Shown here piece by piece: positions 6,738 through 14,929 of a DNA stretch of 42,793 nucleotides. Made by a program: the position numbers and the translations under genes. Source of the stretch: a virus; IMG/VR virus record IMGVR_UViG_3300028030_000028, positions 1 to 42,793 of that record; one strand, given 5' to 3'. Position 1 is the stretch's first letter. Every line of letters begins with the position of its first letter. Below the pieces are notes generated by a model. It worked only from the letters and a program-made list of their open reading frames with translations, was not told the DNA's origin and made no database searches.

Positions 6738-7895
6738 TTAGAATTTCTCACCTCCTTGTTTAAGATTCGCAAATACTGATTCAGCATTATAGGCTGGCCG
6801 TCTATCAGACTCAGGTACCATGATTGGTTTACCCCTGGGCTTCTCAACCAGCTGTTTAAATTCCTCTGAGTCTCGAAGTTCCCGACTCATCTTTTCTGCT
6901 TGAGCTGGAGAGACCATCTTTGATTTATACATCTCGTCAAAATCGAGGTACTTACCTAAGACCTTTACCACCTGGTCTTCTGACTTAGCCCATTTTCTGG
7001 TAGATCTGCCTTCAACCAATTTAAAATCTTTAACTGGAATACCAGAGGTGAGCTTGAGATAAAAGTGTTTCCGAGTATCTGCAATATATGACTCAAAAAC
7101 TGGAGCTTGTTTAAGCAGATCACTAAGCTCCTCGTCAGAGACCATGTCCATTCGCTTTCGAACCTTAAACACCTTTTGAGCTACCTCATTAGCATTTTTA
7201 AACCGATGCCGGCAATAAGGTTTGCCTGGACAAAATCGACAGGTTTCAAGACTTGGGTTAAATTCTGCATTATTTGATTTAGCTTCTATAACTTTAGGAA
7301 TCAATATCTCTTTAAGCCACATTCGTAAAGCTTGAGAAGATATAGTCTCCTTATCATAGTTATCTCGAAAAGGTTGAACAATATGATATTCCACCTTTTT
7401 ATACCTTGATAATGTCACCCAGTCTTTTGCATAACCGGCAGCATAGGCTCTGAGCTGAGGATTAGACTCCGCCTTAACCCCGATACCTGAGCCGAATTTC
7501 CAATCAACAACTATAAGCTTAGTCTTGGTTTGCAAAACTACGTCTGCTGTTCCTGACGTAAGATTAAGCTCTTTATGATACCCTTGCAAAGCCACAAAAG
7601 TTTCAAAATGTTCTTGTTGTACATCGATAGCGCACTTAAGATTCTTATAGTACAAAAGCGCATCTCGAATAGCCGCGGTATCGTCAATGGTTAAATCAAA
7701 TTGTCCTAAGGGCACGCCATCCTCAAGAACTCGACGTATTACCTCGTGAAGATAAGTACCATGATCTGCGTATGACGAAGTACGATTTGCCATTTCAGGA
7801 TGCTTCTTTTCAACGGCTTCAGCAAATCGAAAAGAGGCAGGACAACTGATTATTCGATGGAGCCTTGAAGGACTCATTCGTGCATGACCGCTCAT
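6738..7895 (-). CDS. DUF2800 family Cas4/RecB-like nuclease
   Basis: A 385-aa PD-(D/E)XK nuclease of the DUF2800 phage family. Visible landmarks: SPSRLHRIISCPASFRF near the N-terminus, YADHGTYLHEVI (about residues 41-52), the active-site strand VVDWKFGSG (about 129-137) followed by NPQLRAYAAGY (motif with conserved Q), and a cysteine cluster CRFCPGKPYCRHR (about 217-229) which, with the N-terminal Cys, probably binds an iron-sulfur cluster. Probably a DNA exonuclease used in recombination or DNA processing. GAGGTG lies before the start, which overlaps the preceding gene as ATGA. Commonly found with DUF2815, as here. Confidence 0.9.
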   Translation of the reverse strand: MSGHARMSPSRLHRIISCPASFRFAEAVEKKHPEMANRTSSYADHGTYLHEVIRRVLEDGVPLGQFDLTIDDTAAIRDALLYYKNLKCAIDVQQEHFETFVALQGYHKELNLTSGTADVVLQTKTKLIVVDWKFGSGIGVKAESNPQLRAYAAGYAKDWVTLSRYKKVEYHIVQPFRDNYDKETISSQALRMWLKEILIPKVIEAKSNNAEFNPSLETCRFCPGKPYCRHRFKNANEVAQKVFKVRKRMDMVSDEELSDLLKQAPVFESYIADTRKHFYLKLTSGIPVKDFKLVEGRSTRKWAKSEDQVVKVLGKYLDFDEMYKSKMVSPAQAEKMSRELRDSEEFKQLVEKPRGKPIMVPESDRRPAYNAESVFANLKQGGEKF

Positions 7896-8320
7896 TTGGA
7901 CACCTCTGGGCTAGCACAGTCTGCTATCCGATAATGCGAAAAATATTCCATATCTCCTTGGCTACTCCATTCAGTTTTGCCATCTTTAAAACACATAATA
8001 CCCGGGCACCCAGGTTTATATGCTGCAAAATAGGCGGGTTTCCAAGAGGCCGTATTATTATGTCTAACCAAGACGGTATCACCTTTGGTAAGACAAGGAG
8101 ACTGTGAAAAAGGATCAACCTGAGGCAGAGCTTCCGGAAATAACGACGGAAACTTATCAGATCCAAAAAACTTGCCCTTTCTAGTATAACACACTTGAAT
8201 GACTTCATCTTCATTACGAGTATTTACAGCTATCTGAGTGCTAGTAATTTTAGATATCTGTACCCAACCATACTGAATTGTCCAAACCCAGTCACCAAGT
8301 TTTAATTTATTATAGTTCAT
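7892..8320 (-). CDS. Hypothetical beta-rich protein, 142 aa (paralogue A)
   Basis: No named family recognised. It is paralogous to the gene immediately upstream (8317-8754): LGDWVWTIQYGWVQISKIT here matches PGDYVWAIRHGWIKVFSIT there, GKFFGSDKFPSLF matches GRYFENDKFPTVF, and PGIMCFKDGKTEWSS matches PGIFCYIGGTTHWSS. Each protein has two KxGDxVxVR-like segments (near residues 6 and 80), suggesting two small SH3-like beta barrels. Start ATG at 8320 with GGAGGATG upstream. The tandem arrangement indicates gene duplication. Confidence 0.78.
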   Translation of the reverse strand: MNYNKLKLGDWVWTIQYGWVQISKITSTQIAVNTRNEDEVIQVCYTRKGKFFGSDKFPSLFPEALPQVDPFSQSPCLTKGDTVLVRHNNTASWKPAYFAAYKPGCPGIMCFKDGKTEWSSQGDMEYFSHYRIADCASPEVSK

Positions 8321-8754
8321 AATTCATCCTCCGTAGGTAAACGGTAAACTTCCCAATAAGCTGTTTTACTATTACTAGACCAGTGAGTGGTACCTCCGAT
8401 ATAACAGAAAATACCTGGAAAATCTGGATCTCGATAGGCGAAGTATCTACGACGCCATGGTCTGATATTTGATCGCACCATAACTTTATCCCCCGGTTTA
8501 AAAACTATAGGTTTAGGAGTTTGATCGAGCTGTAGTAAAGGCTCCAAAAATACTGTAGGAAACTTATCATTTTCAAAATACCTACCGTCGTTAAAATAAG
8601 TATAAGTTTGACCGCCGTCGGCTTTAACTATAAAAGTACGGTCTGGGGTTATGCTGAAAACTTTAATCCAGCCATGACGAATGGCCCAAACATAATCTCC
8701 TGGCTGTAATTTAGCTAAACGAATAGCCTGCTCAAGGGCTGTTTCTGGATACAT
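8317..8754 (-). CDS. Hypothetical beta-rich protein, 145 aa (paralogue B)
   Basis: Paralogue of 7892-8320, with a slightly longer helical N-terminus (MYPETALEQAIRLAKLQ). The two repeated segments are LQPGDYVWAIRHGW and FKPGDKVMVRSN, each the beginning of a probable SH3-like barrel. The start is set at 8754, not at the upstream end of the open frame (8802), because TAAGGAGGAG lies right before this ATG. It overlaps the previous gene's 3' end by 23 nt and the next gene's start by 4 nt. Function unknown; acts presumably in the cytoplasm, as no signal or membrane segment is visible. Confidence 0.78.
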   Translation of the reverse strand: MYPETALEQAIRLAKLQPGDYVWAIRHGWIKVFSITPDRTFIVKADGGQTYTYFNDGRYFENDKFPTVFLEPLLQLDQTPKPIVFKPGDKVMVRSNIRPWRRRYFAYRDPDFPGIFCYIGGTTHWSSNSKTAYWEVYRLPTEDEL

Positions 8755-9178
8755 TCTGCTCCTCCTTAAGTTTTTTAAATATAGGCCAGCCCAGACTATC
8801 AACTGCGTCGTACATAGTTACTGCTCGATACAGCCGAATATGCTTCAGTACTTCTGACCGCGATACTTTGGTTATGATAGTAACATTATTCTGAAAAAAG
8901 ACAATATTACTTTGTTCAAAATCATGCCGAGAATACGTAGAAGCATCCCACATATAATCATGTACATAGCAGGCCAGGGTGAGATATAAACCCCATGCAG
9001 TCTCAGGAACGATCTTATCGCCGAATCCCTGGCCCGCGCCACAGTATGACCCGCTATATTTAGGTCGCCAGTACCCATAATCGAATGACGGAATATGAAT
9101 ACCAGGGGGCGCTATAATAGGTAGATCGTACCGAACCCTACCTCGCATAAAGAAAAAGTTATGCCTTATTACTTCCAT
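8732..9178 (-). CDS. Hypothetical DUF1353-like protein, 148 aa
   Basis: The central segment GDKIVPETAWGLYLTLACYVHDYMWDASTYSRHDFEQSN resembles the HDY-containing core of DUF1353 phage proteins (hydrophobic helix, H-D-x-L/M, then R-x-x-D), followed by a helical stretch LYRAVTMYDAVDSLGW like the usual C-terminal helix. The match is from memory of the pattern and is tentative. DUF1353 function is unknown. The start at 9178 is chosen for its upstream AAAGGAGGC; the frame is open to 9211. Confidence 0.65.
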   Translation of the reverse strand: MEVIRHNFFFMRGRVRYDLPIIAPPGIHIPSFDYGYWRPKYSGSYCGAGQGFGDKIVPETAWGLYLTLACYVHDYMWDASTYSRHDFEQSNIVFFQNNVTIITKVSRSEVLKHIRLYRAVTMYDAVDSLGWPIFKKLKEEQNVSRNSP

Positions 9179-9179
9179 G

Positions 9180-9467
9180 TCAGCCTCCTTTGAAAGTGAA
9201 TGCGCAGCCAAAGTCTGTGAGAACCAGGTACTTTTTGCCTGGTTTTACGTATTTCTTTTGTCGGATAAAATCAGCAATTTGAGCCACAGCCTCATCATGC
9301 TCGACGACATGTGATTCGCCAGTTGCTAAAACCGGAAATGGCTGAAACCAATCGACCAAAGTAAACGAAGTATTGATTCCACCCTGCATACAATAGTCTG
9401 TTGGCAAGTATAAGGGCAGTTCAAATACACGAAGAAAGTTATCATCGGAATCAAACATATACTTCAT
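9180..9467 (-). CDS. Hypothetical protein, 95 aa
   Basis: No family recognised. It begins MKYMFDSDDNFLRVF and has a mixed alpha/beta composition, with no membrane segment. The start at 9467 is preferred because GGGGAGG is 6 nt upstream; that ribosome-binding site is itself a copy of the genome-wide CCAGGGG motif. The ATG overlaps the stop of the 40-aa gene before it (ATGA), which argues for coupled translation. Confidence 0.75.
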   Translation of the reverse strand: MKYMFDSDDNFLRVFELPLYLPTDYCMQGGINTSFTLVDWFQPFPVLATGESHVVEHDEAVAQIADFIRQKKYVKPGKKYLVLTDFGCAFTFKGG

Positions 9468-9586
9468 TTGCGCCTCCCCTGGCCTGACTGTCGTCGAGTC
9501 TTCCACAGCTTCTTTGCTGATACGGGTTTAGGTATAGGCCGCGGTTCAGGACGCCGTAAAATCCAGTTTATTAACTCTTGATGCAT
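9464..9586 (-). CDS. Small basic protein, 40 aa
   Basis: A short open frame starting MHQELINWILRRPEPRP and ending in a basic tail (SGQGRRK). AAAGGAGGTAAG lies directly before its ATG, and its TGA overlaps the next ATG, so it fits the operon perfectly despite its size. No family recognised. About a third of residues are Arg, Lys or Pro, so nucleic-acid binding is possible but unproven. Confidence 0.65.
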   Translation of the reverse strand: MHQELINWILRRPEPRPIPKPVSAKKLWKTRRQSGQGRRK

Positions 9587-9587
9587 C

Positions 9588-9734
9588 TTACCTCCTTTTA
9601 CGTTTTTCGGCCTTCTTAAGAGCCTTAAGTTCCTCTTTTTCGGCTTTGCGTCGTTTGTTTTTTTGTCGCCGATTTTCAGTCTTATATCGCAACCGGTTCT
9701 TTTTAGCTGCTCGATTAGATTTATGACCAGACAT
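9588..9734 (-). CDS. Small highly basic protein, 48 aa
   Basis: Starts MSGHKSNRAAKKNRLRYK, and about half of its residues are Lys or Arg; probably one long helix. Its ATG overlaps the stop of the preceding gene (TAATG), and its last codons contain the ribosome-binding site of the 40-aa gene that follows. Such short, very basic phage proteins often bind nucleic acid or host RNA polymerase or ribosomes; no specific family is recognised. Confidence 0.65.
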   Translation of the reverse strand: MSGHKSNRAAKKNRLRYKTENRRQKNKRRKAEKEELKALKKAEKRKRR

Positions 9735-10009
9735 TACAACATACCTTTTACCTGAGATCTTACAATCTCATGGACTTTGCTTACTGCAGCATCCAAAAGA
9801 AAGTATCGAGCAGCTCGATTGCCTTCGAGAGCATCATAGATCATTGTTTCAGTAAATTCAGATACCGTCTCACGAGCTTTCAGTGTCTCCAAAACTTTGG
9901 TTGACATTTCTTCTGAAAATTCATCAGGACTCATAGCATTGGTATCAAAACCAGCCGCTTCAGGCAATCGTCGAGCAGTATGGTCATACAAAGTTTCCCT
10001 TTCCATCAT
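9734..10009 (-). CDS. Hypothetical protein, 91 aa
   Basis: No family recognised. Acidic, predicted all-alpha (MSTKVLETLKARETVSEFTETMIYDALEGNRAARYFLLDAAVSKVHEIV). GGAGGAAG precedes the start, which overlaps the previous stop by 4 nt. Part of a run of small early genes with stop/start overlaps (10949 down to 9180), probably one transcript started from the promoter near 11010-11040. Confidence 0.75.
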   Translation of the reverse strand: MMERETLYDHTARRLPEAAGFDTNAMSPDEFSEEMSTKVLETLKARETVSEFTETMIYDALEGNRAARYFLLDAAVSKVHEIVRSQVKGML

Positions 10010-10260
10010 TCTTCCTCCTGTTTAAGGATTTTAAGGTCTTCCAGCATAATTCTAAAATCTGAATCGGTCAATGCTGGATTTTCAGGGGCTTTACCAGTAT
10101 CGTGAAGATGTTTAACAAAGTTTGCATACTGAAGATAAGCTATGCCAAGGATACTAATATTCGCTGAACCTGCATAAGTTTTAGATACTTGAAAATAAAA
10201 GTTTGATAGCTCAATCAACTCAGCTTTAGACTTGGCAAATAAAGCATCTTTTGCAGTCAT
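10006..10260 (-). CDS. Hypothetical protein, 84 aa
   Basis: No family recognised. All-alpha pattern with an acidic end (KILKQEEE). Start and stop overlap both neighbours by 4 nt (ATGA). Soluble and without cysteines. Probably an early host-interaction or accessory protein, judged from position only. Confidence 0.75.
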   Translation of the reverse strand: MTAKDALFAKSKAELIELSNFYFQVSKTYAGSANISILGIAYLQYANFVKHLHDTGKAPENPALTDSDFRIMLEDLKILKQEEE

Positions 10261-10592
10261 TTGATTAACCTCGCGTCTATTGTCTCTTCAAGTTGAGATG
10301 CTAAGACTATCATATCCGGCATCTTCAGCTCGAATGTTTCCACAGCTTCAGCTACCTCATCAATAGAAGTAGCCTGAATTACGAAATTAAGGAACTCCAC
10401 GTATGTAGTATAAGATCTGCTTGCGTGCCGAAGTCTATACTTTCGAGCAGTATCTCTGCAATAATCGTACTCAGTTTCAACTTCGTAGAGAGCTTCTATA
10501 TCATCTACCCGAAGTTCATCTAGGAAGGCAATAAAGTGGTCTTTTGGTTTCTCAAGTTGAGGTAATTCTTCCCACAATTTAGGATCTGCCAT
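10257..10592 (-). CDS. Hypothetical protein, 111 aa
   Basis: No family recognised. Acidic N-terminal half and predicted helices throughout. AGGAGGAAAAA sits just before the ATG. It ends in an ATGA overlap with the 84-aa gene and follows the 115-aa cysteine-motif gene by 9 nt. Likely in the same early transcript. Confidence 0.75.
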   Translation of the reverse strand: MADPKLWEELPQLEKPKDHFIAFLDELRVDDIEALYEVETEYDYCRDTARKYRLRHASRSYTTYVEFLNFVIQATSIDEVAEAVETFELKMPDMIVLASQLEETIDARLIK

Positions 10593-10601
10593 TTTTTCCT
10601 C

Positions 10602-10949
10602 CTATTGAACAGGAAATATTGACTCTGCATGTTGAAGCAGATCATTAAGATCAGCTTCAACATGCTCGTCTACTTCGTTTAAATCAGCCAAGGAAATGCC
10701 AATTCCAAGAAGCAGGATAGCTTGAGTAATTGCAGAATTATTATTTCGGTAAGCTTGGGCAAAAGCTCGTCGTAAATTAATAGGCAAGCTTCTGTGCGAA
10801 GGAGCGCAACAGGCGAAATCAGGACAGCACATATCAGTGATGGGATTGTGCAAAGGTACACCTTCTACCCATTGCTGCAACTGAAATTCAATACTTTCTT
10901 CCTTTGACATACCTTCAAACAGTTCATCAGTTTCATGTTCAGGGGCCAT
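10602..10949 (-). CDS. Hypothetical protein with CCPDFACC motif, 115 aa
   Basis: Contains HNPITDMCCPDFACC (about residues 35-49), a cysteine-rich segment that recurs in small phage proteins of unknown function and may bind a metal. The rest is helical and acidic. GGAGGATAAAAGC precedes the start. This is the first gene after a 120-bp AT-rich gap holding a predicted sigma70 promoter, so it probably opens a transcript that covers the small genes downstream. Confidence 0.78.
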   Translation of the reverse strand: MAPEHETDELFEGMSKEESIEFQLQQWVEGVPLHNPITDMCCPDFACCAPSHRSLPINLRRAFAQAYRNNNSAITQAILLLGIGISLADLNEVDEHVEADLNDLLQHAESIFPVQ

Positions 10950-11008
10950 GCTTTTATCCTCCGATTAAATTATCTAAGTAAGAACCACATTCTCACTTTC
11001 ATAATTAT

Positions 11009-11038
11009 ATTATAATATAAATTTTTTAAAAAGTACAA
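11009..11038 (-). promoter_or_regulatory. Predicted sigma70 promoter for the 10949-7892 gene run
   Basis: On the minus strand TTGTAC (11038-11033), an 18-nt spacer and TATAAT (11014-11009) lie in the AT-rich gap after the primase-helicase gene. A second TATAAT overlaps at 11009-11004. Confidence 0.6.
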
Positions 11039-11069
11039 TAAAAAATATCGATAAGAAAATAAATTTTAT

Positions 11070-14000
11070 TTATACTTTTTGTTCGGGGGAGAAGGGAGAG
11101 TAATCAGCTTTATCTCTAAGCTGGCCAGGAAACTTATATTTTTTAAGATAGTCATATACCTCAGCCCGCTTATTAACGTTCTCTATTCTACGAAGCAAAT
11201 TATCTGCTGATGGGAAGACCAGGAGGGGCTTAATTCCCTGAATAAGATCAATCTTAGACTGAGAATCAAAAGTTAACTTCATAGAGTCATGAACGCCTAA
11301 CTGAGAAAGACCAGTGGGTTTAGGATTAAGAAAGCTAGCATTGCGCGCCTTAGCCTTTTCACGAACTAAAGCTCGAGCTTCCGTTGTTGTCATATTTTCT
11401 TCAAACCAGGAGGAGTTAACCATCTGAAATGGTATGATAATATGCTTGTCCATTCTTGCAAAGATAGGACAGTCATCTGTTAAGAACCGTCGCCATTGAG
11501 ATACGTTCATCGGTATGTGGTCATTCAAGATCTTAGTTATAGCCAAGAAATGCTCTTGCCACCATTCCCAGTGTTGCTGTGAGCTCTGAGAAAAGTTAAA
11601 CTGTTGATCGAGCCACAGAGCAAACAGGGATTTAGTAGACACTGCATCGAGGACGCCGGCTACATGTTGATAGATCTCAGGATCATTTTCCTTCTCTGCA
11701 GTCCAGGTGAGGTGACGTTTATCGGTACCATGGATTAGTGATGCTTGAGCGCAAGCCCACATGAAAGTCCAGGGGGAGAATTTATCACTCTCAAGATACT
11801 CTTTGTTTATATCTTTAAGGGGAATAATCCAGAATCGACGTGCTGATCCTTCGTATAATTCAGGAATGGATAGAAAGTTAACGTTCGTAGAGCCGATGAA
11901 CTTAGCTCGCGCAGTTACTGTAATCGTAGAACCTTTGTATAAAGGCCTAAACTGAGCATTACCACTTAATAGGTGTTTACTTAAAACTTTAGCTACTCCT
12001 CTGGTCTTAAGAATAGTGTCAACCTCATCGAGAACCATGATCAGGTATCTACTGATTCTGTCACCCCATTCAACGCTATTGGTCGCATCTTTACGAGTGA
12101 AGTCCATGTCAGAACTTAAGAGAGGCATAGGATAGTAGGGGTACATCAAAGGCAAGTGGCTGGTTTTACCAATACTAGGGTCGCCTATTAAGATCGTAAT
12201 TGGCGCGCCCATGAGCTGAGCTTTAATCTCTTTCATGTTAAGATGGAGGGATCTTAACGCGCCTATGTGAGTCCTGGCTAAGAGCTCAAGGCCAATTTCT
12301 TTGGGCATTCGTCCAGAGCCCAGGGTGGGATTATAAAGCCGGTTCTCATCGACTGTATAGATTTTGGCTATCTCTTCGCGAACATAAGTTGCTGCTTCAG
12401 CTGGTGTAAAGTCCTGGGGTACCCGCTTTCTTAGATACTCTACAAAGAAACATGGATTCTTAGGATCATCATAACTAACAAACCGCGATGAGAGACTTTT
12501 GTAGGCTCGGGTAACGGCATCACGAACTGGTTCCTGAATATCGTACAAGCCCTCTACCAATGCGCAAAGCGAATCTATAGCTCGTTCAGCTCTTGAATCC
12601 GTTTGTCTGTTAAAGATATCTAGCTGAGTAGAATCACGGTCGCCATCTAATACAGCTTGTACCTCTGGGTATTCAGATACCAGGAGGGGTATCTGACATA
12701 TCCTATCAGGACGAACTGAAATCTTAAGGATTTTGAACCAATAAAGCATATTGTCAACTGAAGGCTTAACTCGAATGGTTCCATTCTTTAATCTTTTATA
12801 TTGCTTACTATATGGCGGCGGAAAGAGGTTTTTAAAATACCAGGTGTAGGAGCGCTCTGTGTAGCCTTTTGATGCCTGAGGATCCGCCGAGGATAGACAA
12901 GTAACTATATCATTTTCGGGATCGTCGGCTACGTTCTCAGGCAAATCTTTTTTGCACCACTCAACGACAGCATCTAGTTTTGTTTGGTTATCCAAGAGAT
13001 CAGGGTGAGCAGCATATATGATTAAGAGACATGAAAGCCAATACTGTCTATGGTCCATAATCGTACCTTCAGGTGAGATTCTAGGCACGAAATCATTGTA
13101 TTCAGGAGACTGAGGATCAATGGGTATGTATTTTAACCAGATATTTAGCGGGATAACCGGTATACGACGATCTAAGGCAAGCTGTTCTATCGAAACCATC
13201 GGCTTGACTGGTCTGGTAGTAATCGATTCCTTTATAGATTTAGTGGTAGCTTTAGATACTGTAGGTGACTTAAAGCCGTTTAAGTAAGTGATATACTCTA
13301 CAGCGGGTGCTAACACTTCGGAACTAGCAAAGGCTTCTAAGAGATCTATTGGATTAACTGGACGTATACCAGGAGTGGACGTCGTTTTGAGGAGCTTCTT
13401 AAATTGAGGAAGTAGGAACTTAATTGCCTCAGGAAAGGCTGTTGACGCAGGATCTTTAGCTACTAACGCTAACTTTGTAGATATTCTTGGGAAGAAACCA
13501 GTAAGGGCTACGTAAGCATTAAACCCTGGTCGAAACATTTCTATGGCATTAGTATTGGTCCCTGCGAGCTTCATAACAGGAACACGTCCTCCACTACGTT
13601 GAAAGGGCACATCAAAGGATTTCTCATGTTTGAGATCCCATGAAAACTCCTGGGATGTCATGTACTGTGGCAAAGCAACCAGAAATATAAGGTGAAACTT
13701 TCCTGGTTTAAGAGAAATTGAAGCCTCAATAGCCATTTGGCGCTGCTTAATGAGAGGAGCTAGTGACTTAAAGACATCCTGATACGCAGTAGCATCTAAG
13801 GGATGGTCGAAGTCAAGAATAAGCGGTACAAGCCGCGCTGCCCGTAGGGACGAACGAACAGAAGTGACATTAAACATGAGAGCTGCGCCTAGGGCGTGAG
13901 TGTCAGTAACATCACGAAACACGTCTCTGAGAATATGAAATGTCTTCGGTTTATTCGACTTTCCAATAACGATTTTTCGATTCTCGTTATTTATAAAATA

Positions 14001-14171
14001 AGGTAAAAACTGATTGGTAGTTGAAATGGGGAATAACATCCTGGCGAGATTGGGCAATCTGGCAGATACCATCGCTTTCTTAATACCAGGGGAGTGCGGA
14101 TCAGGCTTGGCTTTAAGTGACTGTTTGACACTTACTGTAGGGTTAGCTAAGTGGTCGCTGAGAGATCTCAT
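11070..14171 (-). CDS. Primase-polymerase/VirE-type helicase fusion
   Basis: A 1033-aa replication initiator that probably makes primers and unwinds DNA. The N-terminal third has an archaeo-eukaryotic-type Prim-Pol pattern: D120-F-D122 in LILDFDHP and a later GKFH motif (about 157-160) followed by LIF. The C-terminal half is a VirE/D5-like SF3 or AAA+ ATPase: Walker A GDPSIGKTS (about 662-670), Walker B IMVLDEVD (about 706-713), a sensor-like segment GSTNVNFL, and GSARRFWIIPL (arginine finger region). AAGGAGGACC lies upstream of the start. Two tandem promoters lie just before it. Primase and helicase in one chain replaces the T7 gp4 type protein absent here. Catalytic details are inferred from motifs. 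Confidence 0.9.
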   Translation of the reverse strand: MRSLSDHLANPTVSVKQSLKAKPDPHSPGIKKAMVSARLPNLARMLFPISTTNQFLPYFINNENRKIVIGKSNKPKTFHILRDVFRDVTDTHALGAALMFNVTSVRSSLRAARLVPLILDFDHPLDATAYQDVFKSLAPLIKQRQMAIEASISLKPGKFHLIFLVALPQYMTSQEFSWDLKHEKSFDVPFQRSGGRVPVMKLAGTNTNAIEMFRPGFNAYVALTGFFPRISTKLALVAKDPASTAFPEAIKFLLPQFKKLLKTTSTPGIRPVNPIDLLEAFASSEVLAPAVEYITYLNGFKSPTVSKATTKSIKESITTRPVKPMVSIEQLALDRRIPVIPLNIWLKYIPIDPQSPEYNDFVPRISPEGTIMDHRQYWLSCLLIIYAAHPDLLDNQTKLDAVVEWCKKDLPENVADDPENDIVTCLSSADPQASKGYTERSYTWYFKNLFPPPYSKQYKRLKNGTIRVKPSVDNMLYWFKILKISVRPDRICQIPLLVSEYPEVQAVLDGDRDSTQLDIFNRQTDSRAERAIDSLCALVEGLYDIQEPVRDAVTRAYKSLSSRFVSYDDPKNPCFFVEYLRKRVPQDFTPAEAATYVREEIAKIYTVDENRLYNPTLGSGRMPKEIGLELLARTHIGALRSLHLNMKEIKAQLMGAPITILIGDPSIGKTSHLPLMYPYYPMPLLSSDMDFTRKDATNSVEWGDRISRYLIMVLDEVDTILKTRGVAKVLSKHLLSGNAQFRPLYKGSTITVTARAKFIGSTNVNFLSIPELYEGSARRFWIIPLKDINKEYLESDKFSPWTFMWACAQASLIHGTDKRHLTWTAEKENDPEIYQHVAGVLDAVSTKSLFALWLDQQFNFSQSSQQHWEWWQEHFLAITKILNDHIPMNVSQWRRFLTDDCPIFARMDKHIIIPFQMVNSSWFEENMTTTEARALVREKAKARNASFLNPKPTGLSQLGVHDSMKLTFDSQSKIDLIQGIKPLLVFPSADNLLRRIENVNKRAEVYDYLKKYKFPGQLRDKADYSPFSPEQKV

Positions 14172-14210
14172 GGTCGTGGTCCTCCTTCATCTTTAGGCTT
14201 TATAAGTAAT

Positions 14211-14239
14211 ATTATAGCGTGTTTCAGCGAAAAAGTAAA
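14211..14239 (-). promoter_or_regulatory. Predicted sigma70 promoter P1 of the primase-helicase operon
   Basis: Minus strand TTTACT (14239-14234), a 17-nt spacer and TATAAT (14216-14211), about 40 bp before the primase-helicase ATG. Confidence 0.75.
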
Positions 14240-14360
14240 CAAATAAAATATCTAATCATTTCAATACTTTACGCATACCACACAGTGCTACAGGGTCAAG
14301 GATTTCAGTACATTTGTGGTAGTTGGCAAGGATCAAATATTCACTTTACTTTTACTCTGT

Positions 14361-14389
14361 ATTATAACATAAAAAATAGTAAAAGTAAA
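14361..14389 (-). promoter_or_regulatory. Predicted sigma70 promoter P2 of the primase-helicase operon
   Basis: Minus strand TTTACT (14389-14384), a 17-nt spacer and TATAAT (14366-14361). The hexamers and spacing are identical to P1, 150 bp upstream of it. Confidence 0.7.
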
Positions 14390-14439
14390 ACAAATAAAAT
14401 TGATACTTTTGGTCTAAATACCAGGGGGGGATGATGGTC

Positions 14440-14900
14440 CTCGAGGGCTTTTTGACGGGTATAATGGCTTAGAAAGTAAAATTTGAGCCTCGGGTTTCTA
14501 AGTACTTGAAATGATTAAGAAAAAAGTTCTCCTAAGAAATGAATTACGAAAATGTAGTGAAAATTAAGTAGCTGAAATCATTATGAAAGTTAGTATACAA
14601 AAAGGTAGTCCGTGTTTTTGTAATGATTTTAAGTACTTGGAATGTTAGGCATACCTAAAAGTAGTAATTGTAATAATTACAAGTACTTAGAGGTTTAAAA
14701 AAAAGTCTAAGGATTTCATGTACTTATGAACTGTATAAAAATTGTACAGTTGCTACGAAATTGTAAAGTACGCAAAAACAAGCACTTAGGAGTCAAATTT
14801 CATTCCTAGGCTCTTTTTTTAGCTTTAAGAGTTTTGTGTGAAAAAACTCTTATTCTATGAACTACGATATTGTAGTCCATTTGTAGTATTTTTTTTTATA
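14440..14900. repeat. AT-rich noncoding block with degenerate AAGTACTT repeats and small hairpins
   Basis: No credible gene. The palindrome AAGTACTT or near copies recur at 14500, 14566, 14631, 14681, 14719 and 14779, the first three 65-66 bp apart. Between them lie short inverted repeats: TTAGG-CATA-CCTAA (around 14645), TTGTAATAATTACAA (around 14668), AACTGTA...TACAGTT (around 14729) and AAGAGTTTT...AAAACTCTT (around 14827). Candidate replication origin or regulator-binding region. Confidence 0.6.
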
Positions 14901-14929
14901 AACTTAAAAAAGTTCTATATAGCCCCCTC

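Noticed and set aside
14219-14434. Plus-strand open frame of 71 aa in the intergenic region
   Set aside because: No ribosome-binding site, AT-rich chance composition, and it runs antisense across both predicted leftward promoters.
14779-14818. Plus-strand terminator (TAGGA...TCCTA followed by T-run)
   Set aside because: The stem is only 5-6 bp with a long loop, and no plus-strand gene precedes it.
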